Assembly (NCBI RefSeq): GCF_001677955.1
Contig: NZ_LELA01000049.1
Location: 1 to 64,000 of the forward strand
Direction of reading: 5' to 3'
DNA length: 64,000 nucleotides
Source: Chryseobacterium sp. BGARF1
GTDB taxonomy: Bacteria > Bacteroidota > Bacteroidia > Flavobacteriales > Weeksellaceae
Part shown: positions 28,160 to 36,622 of the stretch, piece after piece
Numbering within the stretch: the first letter of the stretch is position 1
Layout of the letters: each line of letters opens with the position of its first letter
Made by a program: the position numbers and the translations under genes
The notes under the pieces: model-generated
Told to the model about the DNA's origin: nothing
The model's database searches: none
What the model saw: only the letters and a program-made list of their open reading frames with translations

Positions 28160-28167
28160 TAGTTTTG
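28160..28167 (+). promoter_or_regulatory. -7 promoter element of the triple-paralog operon
   Basis: TAGTTTTG matches TAnnTTTG, 19 bp before the GTG start. CTTG at 28134-28137, 22 bp upstream, may be the -33 element. Confidence 0.5.
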
Positions 28168-28186
28168 CTTAATAAAACCATAATCT

Positions 28187-28933
28187 GTGAAATTTAAATT
28201 ACTCTTTATTTTATCTCTTATTTCTTTCGTTCAAATGAATGCTCAAAACTATATTTTTGGGAAGATTTCATCTGAAGATTTATCTGAAGTTCCCAATGTA
28301 ACCGTTATTAATATGCGTACTAATGAGCAAGCTCTTACCAACAGAGATGGTCATTTTATGGTTTCGGGAAGAGAGGGTGATATTCTTCGTTTTTTTAAAA
28401 ACGGATTTGAAAGAACAGATCGAAAAGTTTCCAAAGAAAATGTAGAATCTCCAATGAACGTAAAGTTGTTGAGAGCTGCAGAATTAATCGCCGAAGTGGA
28501 AATCAAAAAAGGACTCAGTGGAGACTTGAAGATTGATTCTAAAATGATGAATCCTCCAAAAAAAGTTGAGAAACTGAAAGCCGATATTAATAATTATCTT
28601 AAACAAAAATCTGACCCTAGAATTTTAGCGGCAAGACCCGGTGAATTTGTGCAGCCAAAAGGACAGGGGTTCTCTATTGGAAAGGTGAAAAATAAATGGG
28701 ATGACCTTGATCTTGCAAATTATCTGGCATATGCTTTAGGAGACCAGTATTTTAAAGATTTGAAAATTGAAAAACCTTTTATCAATCATTTTATCAATTA
28801 CGTTCTTGCTGGTGGATTTGAAAGGGCGAAAATTTTGAAATATGGTTTTGTAAGCGATGCGGATTTGATGAGATTTCAAAGGGCGATTTTAATGAAAATT
28901 GATTCCTATCGAGCGCCGCAAACTCAAAAATAA
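28187..28933 (+). CDS. Exported CarboxypepD_reg-like protein, paralog 1 of 3
   Basis: 248 residues from a GTG start. The signal peptide (KFKLLFILSLISFVQMNAQ) precedes a CarboxypepD_reg-like beta-sandwich at about 20-95 (IFGKISSEDLSEVPNVTVIN, then LTNRDGHFMVSGREGD). Next comes the motif EVEI...SGDLKIDSK, then a helical C-terminal half. The motif GD(L/F)xxDSK followed by KK and a helix is shared with the next two genes, showing that they are tandem duplicates. It is likely periplasmic; there is no lipobox and no T9SS signal. The gap to the next gene is 6 bp. Function is unknown. Confidence 0.75.
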   Translation: MKFKLLFILSLISFVQMNAQNYIFGKISSEDLSEVPNVTVINMRTNEQALTNRDGHFMVSGREGDILRFFKNGFERTDRKVSKENVESPMNVKLLRAAELIAEVEIKKGLSGDLKIDSKMMNPPKKVEKLKADINNYLKQKSDPRILAARPGEFVQPKGQGFSIGKVKNKWDDLDLANYLAYALGDQYFKDLKIEKPFINHFINYVLAGGFERAKILKYGFVSDADLMRFQRAILMKIDSYRAPQTQK

Positions 28934-28939
28934 ACATAA

Positions 28940-29722
28940 ATGATGAGAAAAAATCTTGCTGTATTTTTCTTTTTTCTTACAATATATTTCTTTGGTCAGC
29001 ACAAAATAACGGGAAAAACCTTGAGTGAAAACGATATGATTGTCGCCTCAGTTTTGGTCGTCAATATTTCGAATGATCAAAAGGTCTACAGTAATTCTTT
29101 AGGTGAATTTTCTATCGAAGGTTCAGAAAAAGATGAAATCAGGTTTGTCAAAAAAGGATACGAAAGAGCTTCAAGAAAAGTTGTGGATGTAGAATCCTCA
29201 ATGAATGTTGTTCTGGTGAGAATTCCGGAAGAGATAGAAGAAGTAGAAATAATTTCTACAACCGGAGATTTAGCAAAAGATTCTAAAAGGCTGACTAAAA
29301 TAGACAAAAAAGAGCAGCTTCAAAAAGATATTGGTCTTCCGAAACCTCCTGAAAAGCCTCGTGAAGTTCCGGCGGAAGTAAAGAAAGTCTTATTGGCCGC
29401 AGCTTTTGGAAACGTTAATGTGCAGGCTGTTTATGATTTGATAAGCGGAAAATCCAGAAGGCAGAAAAGATGGTATAAATATGAAGATGTGCAAGACGAT
29501 ATTCTTTGGATAAGAAAAAGAATTGATGATGACGATTTTGTGAAAGATGGAATTCCTGTAGAAAGAATTTCAGAATTTTTAGAATTCAGTTTCATCATCA
29601 AACCAGAAATAAGGTCTTATGTGAAAGCTAAAAATATTTCCAGAGTAATGTTTAATTTGGATGAAGTTATTCCTGTTTATGTAGATAGGCTCAAAGAAAA
29701 TAATACGAAATATAAAGAATGA
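28940..29722 (+). CDS. Exported CarboxypepD_reg-like protein, paralog 2 of 3
   Basis: 260 residues with signal peptide MRKNLAVFFFFLTIYFFGQ. The beta-sandwich (ITGKTLSENDMIVASVLVVN, YSNSLGEFSIEGSEKDEI) is followed by EVEIISTTGDLAKDSKRL, equivalent to the motif in the flanking genes. The C-terminal half diverges: a proline-rich link (LPKPPEKPREVP) and a basic segment SGKSRRQKRWYKYEDVQ that the other two lack. The stop overlaps the next start by 4 bp, so the genes form one operon with coupled translation. Function is unknown. Confidence 0.75.
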   Translation: MMRKNLAVFFFFLTIYFFGQHKITGKTLSENDMIVASVLVVNISNDQKVYSNSLGEFSIEGSEKDEIRFVKKGYERASRKVVDVESSMNVVLVRIPEEIEEVEIISTTGDLAKDSKRLTKIDKKEQLQKDIGLPKPPEKPREVPAEVKKVLLAAAFGNVNVQAVYDLISGKSRRQKRWYKYEDVQDDILWIRKRIDDDDFVKDGIPVERISEFLEFSFIIKPEIRSYVKAKNISRVMFNLDEVIPVYVDRLKENNTKYKE

Positions 29723-30537
29723 AAATGAAGGTTGCTTTTCATAAATTGGTAACTGTAGTTGCTTTATTAACGATAATTTTCACATTTTCACAGCAACAAA
29801 TTTTAGGTAAAATTGTTGATGAAGACCACAATGATATGAATGCTGTTTTGATCTTTAATACCACGCAAAATATAAAAACATACAGCAATATTTCTGGTGA
29901 ATTTTCAATTGAGGCAAAAGAAAATGATGAAGTGAAGTTTATAAAAGAAGGCTTTTACAGGATCGATAAAATTATTAAAAAAGAAACATTCAATTCTCAA
30001 TTGCAAATACAGCTCGTAAGAGCCGAAGCGTTGATTCAGGAAGTGGAAATTGATTATAAACCTTCAGGAGATTTTGCGAAAGACAGTAAACGTTTAGATG
30101 ATTCTAAGAAAGTGGCTTCCTTGAAATCTGAGCTGAATGATTACATGAAATCTGAATTAAATGAGCCACTTCCTAAAAATGAGATTTCAAAAACTTTTAA
30201 AGGGCATGATTTTCAGGCAGGACATTTAAGTTTAGATATTTTAGAAACTATTGCAACGATAATTTTTTTGACTAAAAAAGGCTCTATAACAAAAATTACC
30301 ACTCCCAATTATATAGAAACTCAGAATTTTCTTGCTAAAGTGAAAGCTGAAGTAGATCTAACAATGTTTGAAAAATACGGAATGGATGAGGAAAAAATAG
30401 ACTATTTCCTGGCCTATGCTGAGAAAGTAAATCATCTTTCGAAAAAATATCGCAAAGATTTTAATGCGGCTGCCATTCTGAGTGAACTTCAGAATGCGTT
30501 TGTAGAATACTCTAAATTAAATAAACTAAGCGAGTAA
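29719..30537 (+). CDS. Exported CarboxypepD_reg-like protein, paralog 3 of 3
   Basis: 272 residues. The signal peptide (VAFHKLVTVVALLTIIFTFSQ) is followed by the sandwich (ILGKIVDEDHNDMNAVLIFN, YSNISGEFSIEAKENDEV), the shared EVEIDYKPSGDFAKDSKRL motif and a helical C-terminus. It starts in the ATGA overlap with paralog 2. The three proteins keep the N-terminal domain but have different C-terminal halves, as if presenting different partners or ligands. The operon ends at a strand switch next to a DnaA-box cluster. Function is unknown. Confidence 0.75.
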   Translation: MKMKVAFHKLVTVVALLTIIFTFSQQQILGKIVDEDHNDMNAVLIFNTTQNIKTYSNISGEFSIEAKENDEVKFIKEGFYRIDKIIKKETFNSQLQIQLVRAEALIQEVEIDYKPSGDFAKDSKRLDDSKKVASLKSELNDYMKSELNEPLPKNEISKTFKGHDFQAGHLSLDILETIATIIFLTKKGSITKITTPNYIETQNFLAKVKAEVDLTMFEKYGMDEEKIDYFLAYAEKVNHLSKKYRKDFNAAAILSELQNAFVEYSKLNKLSE

Positions 30538-30571
30538 TTTTTATTCAAATAAAATGTATGAATATTTTAAA

Positions 30572-30653
30572 TAGTTATCCACAAATTTCTTAGTTATCCA
30601 CATATTTTATTTTAATATGTATAAAAAAGATATGCACAATCCTTTGTGGAAAT
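30572..30653. promoter_or_regulatory. Cluster of DnaA boxes
   Basis: Two perfect TTATCCACA boxes at 30575-30583 and 30594-30602, in 12-bp identical contexts 19 bp apart. A one-mismatch box ATATGCACA lies at 30630-30638 and a weaker inverted TGTGGAAAT at 30645-30653. The surrounding DNA is very AT-rich. This is the arrangement of a DnaA-binding locus: oriC, a titration site or a DnaA-controlled site. It lies between convergent genes, not beside dnaA. Confidence 0.6.
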
Positions 30654-30674
30654 CAACGTAATCTGTTTGTAAAA

Positions 30675-30710
30675 AAAATCCAAAGCAGATAACTTTGGAT
30701 TTTATATTTT
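30675..30710. terminator. Bidirectional terminator at the strand switch
   Basis: AAAATCCAAAG (30675-30685) pairs perfectly with CTTTGGATTTT (30693-30703), loop CAGATAA, with a T-rich tail on + and an A-run before the stem that serves the minus strand. Confidence 0.85.
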
Positions 30711-31223
30711 TTAATGATAAACGATATCGTAGATTTCGTCTTTTACATCTTTTAAATTTTCTGGAGAATAATTCGCAAGAAGCCACATTGGAAGGCTTTT
30801 TTTTCCTTCGCCATAGCTTGGCTGTACGTAAGTGTCGTCAATCAGAGTAAAGCCGTTTCTTTGATAAAACGAAAAGCGTCGTTTAGCATCTTCGTTTAAA
30901 TGTTCAGGCTCAATCTCTAAAATAATTCTTGGGTAATTTGTAAATAAATAATCAGTAATGTGTGACCCCAGTTTTTGATTTCTGAATTGGGAGAAAACTT
31001 CAAAATGCTCTACAAAAACAAAGTTGCTTAATTCCCAAATGATAAGATATCCAATGTTTTCTGAATCGTGCAAAACAGAAATTACTTTTACTTTCTGATG
31101 CCCGAATAATTGTAAAAATTTATGCCAATCTCTTCTTTCGTCTTCCGGAAAAGAGGTTGAGTATGAGTTGTAAATCTGTTGCACGCGATAATCATCGGGT
31201 GCAGTAATCTGTAAAAATTCCAT
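30711..31223 (-). CDS. GNAT family N-acetyltransferase
   Basis: 170 residues with a GNAT layout: an N-terminal strand-helix (YNSYSTSFPEDERRDWHKF), central strands around IGYLIIWELSNFVFVEHFEV, an acetyl-CoA loop in SQFRNQKLGSHITDYLF, and a final FYQRNGFTLID strand. It transfers an acyl group to an unknown substrate in the cytoplasm. It is the last gene of a three-gene minus-strand unit with PspC and DUF2851 genes, 2 bp after the PspC gene. The substrate cannot be inferred. Confidence 0.82.
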   Translation of the reverse strand: MEFLQITAPDDYRVQQIYNSYSTSFPEDERRDWHKFLQLFGHQKVKVISVLHDSENIGYLIIWELSNFVFVEHFEVFSQFRNQKLGSHITDYLFTNYPRIILEIEPEHLNEDAKRRFSFYQRNGFTLIDDTYVQPSYGEGKKSLPMWLLANYSPENLKDVKDEIYDIVYH

Positions 31224-31225
31224 AG

Positions 31226-31447
31226 TTAAAGGTCAAAAACGCTTGGTCGTCTGGTGATAAAAATGTCTTTTATCCAAAGAATAAAAGCCAAACCAAGATA
31301 AATTAGAAAGAAAAATCCTGCCGTTGCAAAGGTAGAATAGATAAAGAAAATTCTCAGTTTAGAAACCGGAATTCCCAGTTTAGCACCCATTCTTGTGAGT
31401 ACACCAAACCATTCGCGTTCCATTTTGTGGCGTAGATTATCAAACAT
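31226..31447 (-). CDS. PspC-domain membrane protein
   Basis: 73 residues, essentially one PspC domain: an amphipathic N-terminus with LGIPVSKLRIFFIYSTF, followed by a strongly hydrophobic segment (TAGFFFLIYLGLAFILW) and a short basic tail. In other bacteria PspC proteins respond to envelope stress, but short Bacteroidota forms are uncharacterised. It is predicted to be in the inner membrane. It lies 4 bp after the DUF2851 gene and 2 bp before the GNAT gene, so the three form an operon. Confidence 0.82.
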   Translation of the reverse strand: MFDNLRHKMEREWFGVLTRMGAKLGIPVSKLRIFFIYSTFATAGFFFLIYLGLAFILWIKDIFITRRPSVFDL

Positions 31448-31451
31448 TTTT

Positions 31452-32717
31452 TTAAGATTCTTTTAAAATTTTAAATCCGATACTGCAATTTAAGCAATTT
31501 TTTTCTTTACAATAGTTTTTAAAATGATAAATCAGGCTTTGACTTTCTATAGAGGTTTTCGTTTTTAAACCTAATTTCTTCCATTCTTTAATAATAGAAT
31601 TTTTTTCTGATTGAATCTCACTGTAAAAAGATAAGATTTCGTCACCGATATTTTCATTCTGATGTTTGTGATAGGCATATTTTACAGGAAGAATAGTATT
31701 CAAAATAATCAGTTCAATGAAATCTTTTGTTAAAACTTTGGGATGATGGATAGAAGATATTTTACCAAAATTAAAATGGTCAGTCCAATAGTCTGAAGCC
31801 TGAATTTCTTTGAAAATTTCAAACAAACTATTTGTGTTTTGTGCTGAAATAATTTTTGAAAATAAATTCTGATGCTGAAAATAGAGGTCTGCAAACTGTG
31901 ACAAACGTATTGTCGGAAAATTGGGTGGTCTCAGTCGAAGAAACTTTGGGCGAATCGTGATTTCAGGGATGTTATATTTAGCTTTAAGAAAATCAAATTC
32001 TCTTTTCCAGATTTTCATTTGTGAATCTTGTGGATTTTCAAGCCAGCCTGAAACTCCGAAAAACAATGCTTCAAGCTGTGTTTTATTTTGCCGTATTTTA
32101 TTGATAATCGTAAAATCAATGCTTTCCGCAATCTGTTTAAATAGCAAAGCATTTACAGTTAAGCCAAAAGAGTAGGCGAGATGATGAAACATAACGGCTT
32201 CATAATTGTTTTTGTGACGTTGTAAATCGTCTTCTATTTCTAAAGATTTTTCCTCTAGCTTTTTAAGCAAATTTTCTTCATGAAAGTTAATGGGGATTTT
32301 CTTGATACTGAAAATCTTTTCACATGGTATAAATTGGTTTTCCTTTAAAAGATTTTCATATTTCTGAAAAACATTTCTGTCGATATAGTCTTTCAGTTCA
32401 AGAGTAGGGATATTCTGGTCTGCGAAATCTTTGATATCGACATCATTCTGAAAAACGACATGCAAAATAATATTCTGATAGGCAGGGTCTTTTGAATGTT
32501 GATGAAAAATCCAGTCGGAAGATTTTACATGAAGCTCGATGTTGCCGGCAAGGATAATGTTTTTGGTTTTGATTTTTGCCATTAAAAAATCGGGCCCGGA
32601 ATCGGTATTCCATCGTCCAAAATCTAAAATTTCAACAGAATCTCCGTTGGTGTCTGTAAAATCGAAATGGGTGAATACTTTAAAATTCCAAAGATATTGA
32701 AGCAATTTCTCGTTCAT
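31452..32717 (-). CDS. DUF2851 family protein
   Basis: 421 residues. Recognised as DUF2851 by its N-terminal LLQYLWNFKVF, DFGRWNTDSGPDFLMAKIK and NIELHVKSSDW, its central FRLRPPNFPTIRLSQFA-like segment (here RLRPPNFPTIRLSQFADL), and a C-terminal cysteine cluster (NYCKEKNCLNCSIGF). The DSGPDF...ELHVKSSDW arrangement resembles a PD-(D/E)xK-like nuclease core. The C-terminal cysteines may bind a metal. Function is unknown in the family. It is cytoplasmic and first in the unit with PspC and GNAT genes. Confidence 0.85.
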   Translation of the reverse strand: MNEKLLQYLWNFKVFTHFDFTDTNGDSVEILDFGRWNTDSGPDFLMAKIKTKNIILAGNIELHVKSSDWIFHQHSKDPAYQNIILHVVFQNDVDIKDFADQNIPTLELKDYIDRNVFQKYENLLKENQFIPCEKIFSIKKIPINFHEENLLKKLEEKSLEIEDDLQRHKNNYEAVMFHHLAYSFGLTVNALLFKQIAESIDFTIINKIRQNKTQLEALFFGVSGWLENPQDSQMKIWKREFDFLKAKYNIPEITIRPKFLRLRPPNFPTIRLSQFADLYFQHQNLFSKIISAQNTNSLFEIFKEIQASDYWTDHFNFGKISSIHHPKVLTKDFIELIILNTILPVKYAYHKHQNENIGDEILSFYSEIQSEKNSIIKEWKKLGLKTKTSIESQSLIYHFKNYCKEKNCLNCSIGFKILKES

Positions 32718-32818
32718 CAGTTGTGATTTTGTATTACAACTAATGTAGCGAAAATATTCATCGATTTATCAATTATTTTTTTTATAAAAAGTTGCTTCAA
32801 TGGAGTTTAGGTTGCAAT

Positions 32819-33000
32819 GAAGTAATTATTTCCGAAAATATGCTGCAGCTCTACAGGAAGCTTTCAGGTTCTTCCGAAAGGTTCATGCAGGGCTGCAGGG
32901 GACTTTCGGGGACTATGGAAACCTTCTCGCACCCTAGTAAGAAGCTTTCGGCAAGTTCCGAAAGTCTGTCGCAGCCCTGCAACAAACTTTCGAGAAAAAT
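32819..33000. repeat. 42-bp periodic palindromic repeat array
   Basis: Half-units of 21 bp alternate. A-units begin at 32861, 32903, 32945 and (partial) 32987, with CTTTCGG facing CCGAAAG (perfect in the third). B-units begin at 32840, 32882, 32924 and 32966 and are rich in GCAGGGCTGC/GCAGCCCTGC-type palindromes. A half-copy starts at 32819. The block is GC-rich against its surroundings. Because 21 is a multiple of 3, both strands read as short heptad-repeat ORFs, but coding is doubtful. Confidence 0.85.
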
Positions 33001-33013
33001 CTAGTTTCAAAAA

Positions 33014-33042
33014 AAAATCAGAGCAATTTGCTCTGATTTTAT
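33014..33042. terminator. Terminator downstream of bshA
   Basis: AAAATCAGAGCA (33014-33025) pairs with TGCTCTGATTTT (33029-33040) across ATT. On the minus strand it follows the bshA stop and ends in a long T-run (the A-run at 33009-33017). Confidence 0.85.
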
Positions 33043-33060
33043 AATCTATTTTCAATGAAT

Positions 33061-34209
33061 TTAAGCTTTGGTGAGTTCGCCTTTAAAATTCTCAATCGTT
33101 GTTTTGTACATCTCCTCATAAATGGGAAGAATATTTTTTAAGTCAAATTTTACCGCTTGTTCTTTAGCGTTAATCTTCATTTGTGCTAAAAGCTCATCGT
33201 TGCTCAATAATTTGATACAGTAATTGCTCATTGCTTCTACGTTACCGATTTCAGCTAAAAAGCCTGTTTCGCCCTGAATGTTTACTTCAGGAATTCCACC
33301 TGCGTTTGAACTGATTACAGGAGTATATGCTGCCATCGCTTCTAAAGCTGCCAAACCAAAACTTTCTTGCTCGGAAGGCAATAAAAAGACATCTGAAAGC
33401 TGTAAAACTCTATACAAATCATTTACTTTCCCTAATAATCTTATTTTTGAAATTAAATCAGGGTTTTCTTCTAAGAATTGATTTACTTTTTCCATATCGG
33501 GACCTTCGCCGATGATAATGAGTTTAGATTTTACTTTCTTTTCAACGTTTTTAAAGATTTGTAAAACTTCATCCACACGTTTTACCGGACGTAAATTGGA
33601 AACGTGAATCAGTATTTTTTCGTCGGGACTTGCAAACTGTGTTCTCTGACATTCATTAAGTTCATCAAATTCAGAATTGTCAATGAAATTGGTGATGACC
33701 TGAATTTCTTTTTTAATATTGAAAAACTGCAGCGTATCTTTTTTCAGACTTTCAGAAACAGAAGTAATGGCATCCGATTTATTAATAGAAAATTCTACTG
33801 CATGTTTGTAACTTGGATGTTGCCCTACCAAAGTAATATCTGTTCCGTGCAATGTGGTTACCAAAGGAACATCGTTATTGTCTTCCTTCAACATTTGCTT
33901 CGCTGTAAAAGCTGCATAAGCATAAGGAATGGCATAATGAGCGTGAAGCAAATCTAGTTTATAAAGATTCACAACACGGTAAATCATTGAGCTCAATGCA
34001 ATATCATAAGGTTGATATTGGAAAAGAGGATAGGTCTGAACATTTACTTTATGAAAGAAAATATTCGGATTGGTGATATCTAATCTTGCAGGAAGTGCCG
34101 AGCTGATGAAATGTACTTCATAGCCTTTGTTGGCAAGAGACATCCCTAGTTCTGTTGCCACAATTCCGCTTCCGCCGTATGTTGGGTAGCAAAGTATGCC
34201 TATTTTCAT
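33061..34209 (-). CDS. bshA: N-acetyl-alpha-D-glucosaminyl L-malate synthase
   Basis: 382-residue GT4 glycosyltransferase that makes GlcNAc-malate from UDP-GlcNAc and L-malate, the first step of bacillithiol synthesis. Typical BshA features are the start GILCYPTYGGSGIVATELG, HFISSALPARLD, LLHAHYAIPYAYAAF, TTLHGTDITLVG, and the nucleotide-sugar E-x7-E block in PSEQESFGLAALEAMA. It is cytoplasmic. It is 10 bp downstream of a GH3 hexosaminidase gene in the same unit. bshB and bshC are not in the window. Confidence 0.93.
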   Translation of the reverse strand: MKIGILCYPTYGGSGIVATELGMSLANKGYEVHFISSALPARLDITNPNIFFHKVNVQTYPLFQYQPYDIALSSMIYRVVNLYKLDLLHAHYAIPYAYAAFTAKQMLKEDNNDVPLVTTLHGTDITLVGQHPSYKHAVEFSINKSDAITSVSESLKKDTLQFFNIKKEIQVITNFIDNSEFDELNECQRTQFASPDEKILIHVSNLRPVKRVDEVLQIFKNVEKKVKSKLIIIGEGPDMEKVNQFLEENPDLISKIRLLGKVNDLYRVLQLSDVFLLPSEQESFGLAALEAMAAYTPVISSNAGGIPEVNIQGETGFLAEIGNVEAMSNYCIKLLSNDELLAQMKINAKEQAVKFDLKNILPIYEEMYKTTIENFKGELTKA

Positions 34210-34219
34210 TGTACTGTTG

Positions 34220-35950
34220 TTATTTTGAAGTGGTGAATTCTGTTGATTTTGAATATTTAAATGGGTCTAAAGTTATTCCCATTCCTGGTTTTAATTCGTC
34301 ATTAACCAAAACAGGAAGTTTTCCCGGAATTATAGTCTTTCCACGAAATGCATCTGCAGTTGCCGTCATAGAATCATCATTGTTTTCGTAAGAAACCAGA
34401 ACGGTGGAAACTTTAGAAATATCAATATCCTTCAAAGCATATGCGCTTCCAAAAACATTTAGAATAACATTTTGGCTTTTAGTTAAATCTGCCAATATTT
34501 TTTTAGATTCTGCTGAAATTTTGTAAGGTTTGTAAGCGGTAGAGTTGTCTTTATGAAACCCAACAATTACCGTTGAGTTTGCCGGAATTGTATTGATTTC
34601 TGAAGCTTTTTTAATAATAACTTTAACATCTAGTTTTAACCTGTTTTCAAAAGTCTGATAAGGAGCTTCTTCTAACGGAATATAGTAATAAGTTGAGTTA
34701 TAATTTAACGGCAGTAATTTCTTTTCATCTTTCAATAATGTTAAAGCATTTGAATAAAGATTTTGAACCAATTTTGTATGCGAATCATTATTGAGGTCGT
34801 AGTTTACATTTTCAGGATTTTTCGGAGTGTATTGATTTAAGCCTAAAAAATATTTAGTTAAAAGAATTTTCTTTACACTTTCTTCCACTCTCGATTGTGA
34901 AATTTCTCCTTTATCAATTGCTTTCTGAATAAGTTTTTTACCTTCTGCAACACCTTGGGAAAAAAGCATGATGTCATTTCCTGCTTTAAAAGCTAAAGCA
35001 TCTAGTTCTCCTGGTTTGTATTTATTAGCTACAGCACCCATGTTTAAAGCATCTGTGATGATTAAACCCTTGTAGCCCCATTTGTCTTTTAGTAAATCTG
35101 TGATAATCTTTTTTGAAACAGAAGCAGGGATTCCTTTTCCTGACTCCAGACTAGGAACGTATAAATGCGCAACCATGACGCCGCCAATTCCTTTATTCAT
35201 TAAAGCTTTGAAAGGTGCTAATTCTATTTTATTTAATCTTTCCAAATTGTGAGAAACGACTGGAAGGTCGAGATGAGAGTCTGTACTGGTATCACCATGT
35301 CCCGGAAAATGTTTAATCGCCGCAAGAATATTGTGGTCTTGTAATCCGTTGGCATAAGATAAAGCGGATTGAGTAACATTAGAAACTTCTGAGCCAAAGC
35401 TTCTGTTCCCAATAATCGGATTATTTGGATTGGTATTGACATCAACCACAGGTGCGAAATCCCAATTGATGCCCATTCTTTTGCAGTCTTCGGCGATTTT
35501 CGCAGCCATTTTATAAATGAGATCTTTATCCTGAATAGCACCCAATGTCATCGCCCATGGAAACTTGTGAGCGGTGTTGATTCTTTGATATAGTCCCCAT
35601 TCAGCATCCATTCCAATCATCAAGGGAACTTTTGATTTTTGCTGAAATTCATTCACCAGATTGATTTCTTTTGCCGCATCATCTTGCATCAGAATTAATC
35701 CGCCAATTTTATCATTTATAACAATATTTCTTACCTGATTGATATGGTTTTCGTCTTTATTGGTATAAAGCGCCACAATAAAAAGCTGACCCAGTTTTTC
35801 ATCCTGTGAAAGACTGTTGTAAGTTTGGTTTACCCATTCTTTTGCTTTTTTTAAATCTTGCTTTGAAATATCTTTGGGCTGATATTGTGCCGAAAGATTT
35901 AAACTGAATAAAATGGTAATTAAGAGAAAATTAAAAACTAATTTCTTCAT
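34220..35950 (-). CDS. GH3 beta-N-acetylhexosaminidase, exported
   Basis: 576 residues with signal peptide MKKLVFNFLLITILFSLNLSAQ. The GH3 hallmark KHFPGHGDTSTDSHLDLP, which provides the His/Asp acid-base pair of NagZ-type enzymes, is present. So are the nucleophile Asp in LIITDALNMGAV and the ligand segment GMDAEWGLYQRI. A C-terminal beta domain of about 200 residues follows. It should release GlcNAc from cell-wall or glycan fragments in the periplasm or outside. It precedes bshA in the same unit. Confidence 0.9.
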   Translation of the reverse strand: MKKLVFNFLLITILFSLNLSAQYQPKDISKQDLKKAKEWVNQTYNSLSQDEKLGQLFIVALYTNKDENHINQVRNIVINDKIGGLILMQDDAAKEINLVNEFQQKSKVPLMIGMDAEWGLYQRINTAHKFPWAMTLGAIQDKDLIYKMAAKIAEDCKRMGINWDFAPVVDVNTNPNNPIIGNRSFGSEVSNVTQSALSYANGLQDHNILAAIKHFPGHGDTSTDSHLDLPVVSHNLERLNKIELAPFKALMNKGIGGVMVAHLYVPSLESGKGIPASVSKKIITDLLKDKWGYKGLIITDALNMGAVANKYKPGELDALAFKAGNDIMLFSQGVAEGKKLIQKAIDKGEISQSRVEESVKKILLTKYFLGLNQYTPKNPENVNYDLNNDSHTKLVQNLYSNALTLLKDEKKLLPLNYNSTYYYIPLEEAPYQTFENRLKLDVKVIIKKASEINTIPANSTVIVGFHKDNSTAYKPYKISAESKKILADLTKSQNVILNVFGSAYALKDIDISKVSTVLVSYENNDDSMTATADAFRGKTIIPGKLPVLVNDELKPGMGITLDPFKYSKSTEFTTSK

Positions 35951-36062
35951 GATTTTTGAATATGAACAAAAATACGATTAAAAAAATGATGAATACTAAA
36001 GTTTTTGTGATTTTTGGTATATGTTTTGATTCCGCCTTTAGTAATATTAAAACTTATTTAAA

Positions 36063-36593
36063 ATGAAAAAAATTATTCCATTTTTAATGCTTGCATTTGT
36101 CAGTATATTTACCGTTAGTTGTGATAATAATGATGATGTGGTTCAAGTACCTGTAGACTATGATACTTATTCTACAGCATATGATATAGCCCCTAATTTT
36201 GCTAGAGTTAATAGCTCATTATATGAATATGTCAATACTTTTAAAAGTCCTTTAGTTGAATCTGATGTGGTACTTGTTTATATGCAAATTGACACAACAA
36301 ATAATGGATCTCCTGTTTGGAAATTATTACCATATACCTTCTTTACTAATAATGCAAATAATGATGAGGTTGATTATGGTTTTGATTTCAGTAAATTTGA
36401 TTTTAGCATCACTGTTAATGCAACATTGAATCTTGATAGCAATTCTAATTCTGTTTATTATACGAACAAAAGATTTAGATTAGTAATTGTACCAGCTAAA
36501 ACTGGGAAAAATGGAGGAGTAGATTACAATGATTACAACAGTGTTGTTAAGTTCTATAACATTGATGAATCAAAAATTAAGCTTCAAAACTAA
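36063..36593 (+). CDS. Putative lipoprotein of unknown function
   Basis: 176 residues. The signal peptide ends in a lipobox (FTVSC), with Cys20 followed by DNNDD, a typical Bacteroidota surface or outer-membrane lipoprotein start. The mature part is beta-rich and acidic (VLVYMQIDTTNNGSPVWKLL, RFRLVIVPAKTGK). It is a lone + gene among minus-strand genes and is followed by a strong bidirectional terminator. No family was recognised with confidence. Confidence 0.7.
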   Translation: MKKIIPFLMLAFVSIFTVSCDNNDDVVQVPVDYDTYSTAYDIAPNFARVNSSLYEYVNTFKSPLVESDVVLVYMQIDTTNNGSPVWKLLPYTFFTNNANNDEVDYGFDFSKFDFSITVNATLNLDSNSNSVYYTNKRFRLVIVPAKTGKNGGVDYNDYNSVVKFYNIDESKIKLQN

Positions 36594-36622
36594 AGAGTAT
36601 CTTTTCAAATTTTTATAATAAA

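Noticed and set aside
30600-30640. dif-like recombination site
   Set aside because: AT-rich similarity only; no convincing XerC/XerD arms with a central hexamer were found.
32792-33004. 70-codon + frame and 64-codon minus frame with heptad patterns
   Set aside because: Openness follows from the 21-bp repeat period. Reported as a repeat array; coding is possible but unsupported.
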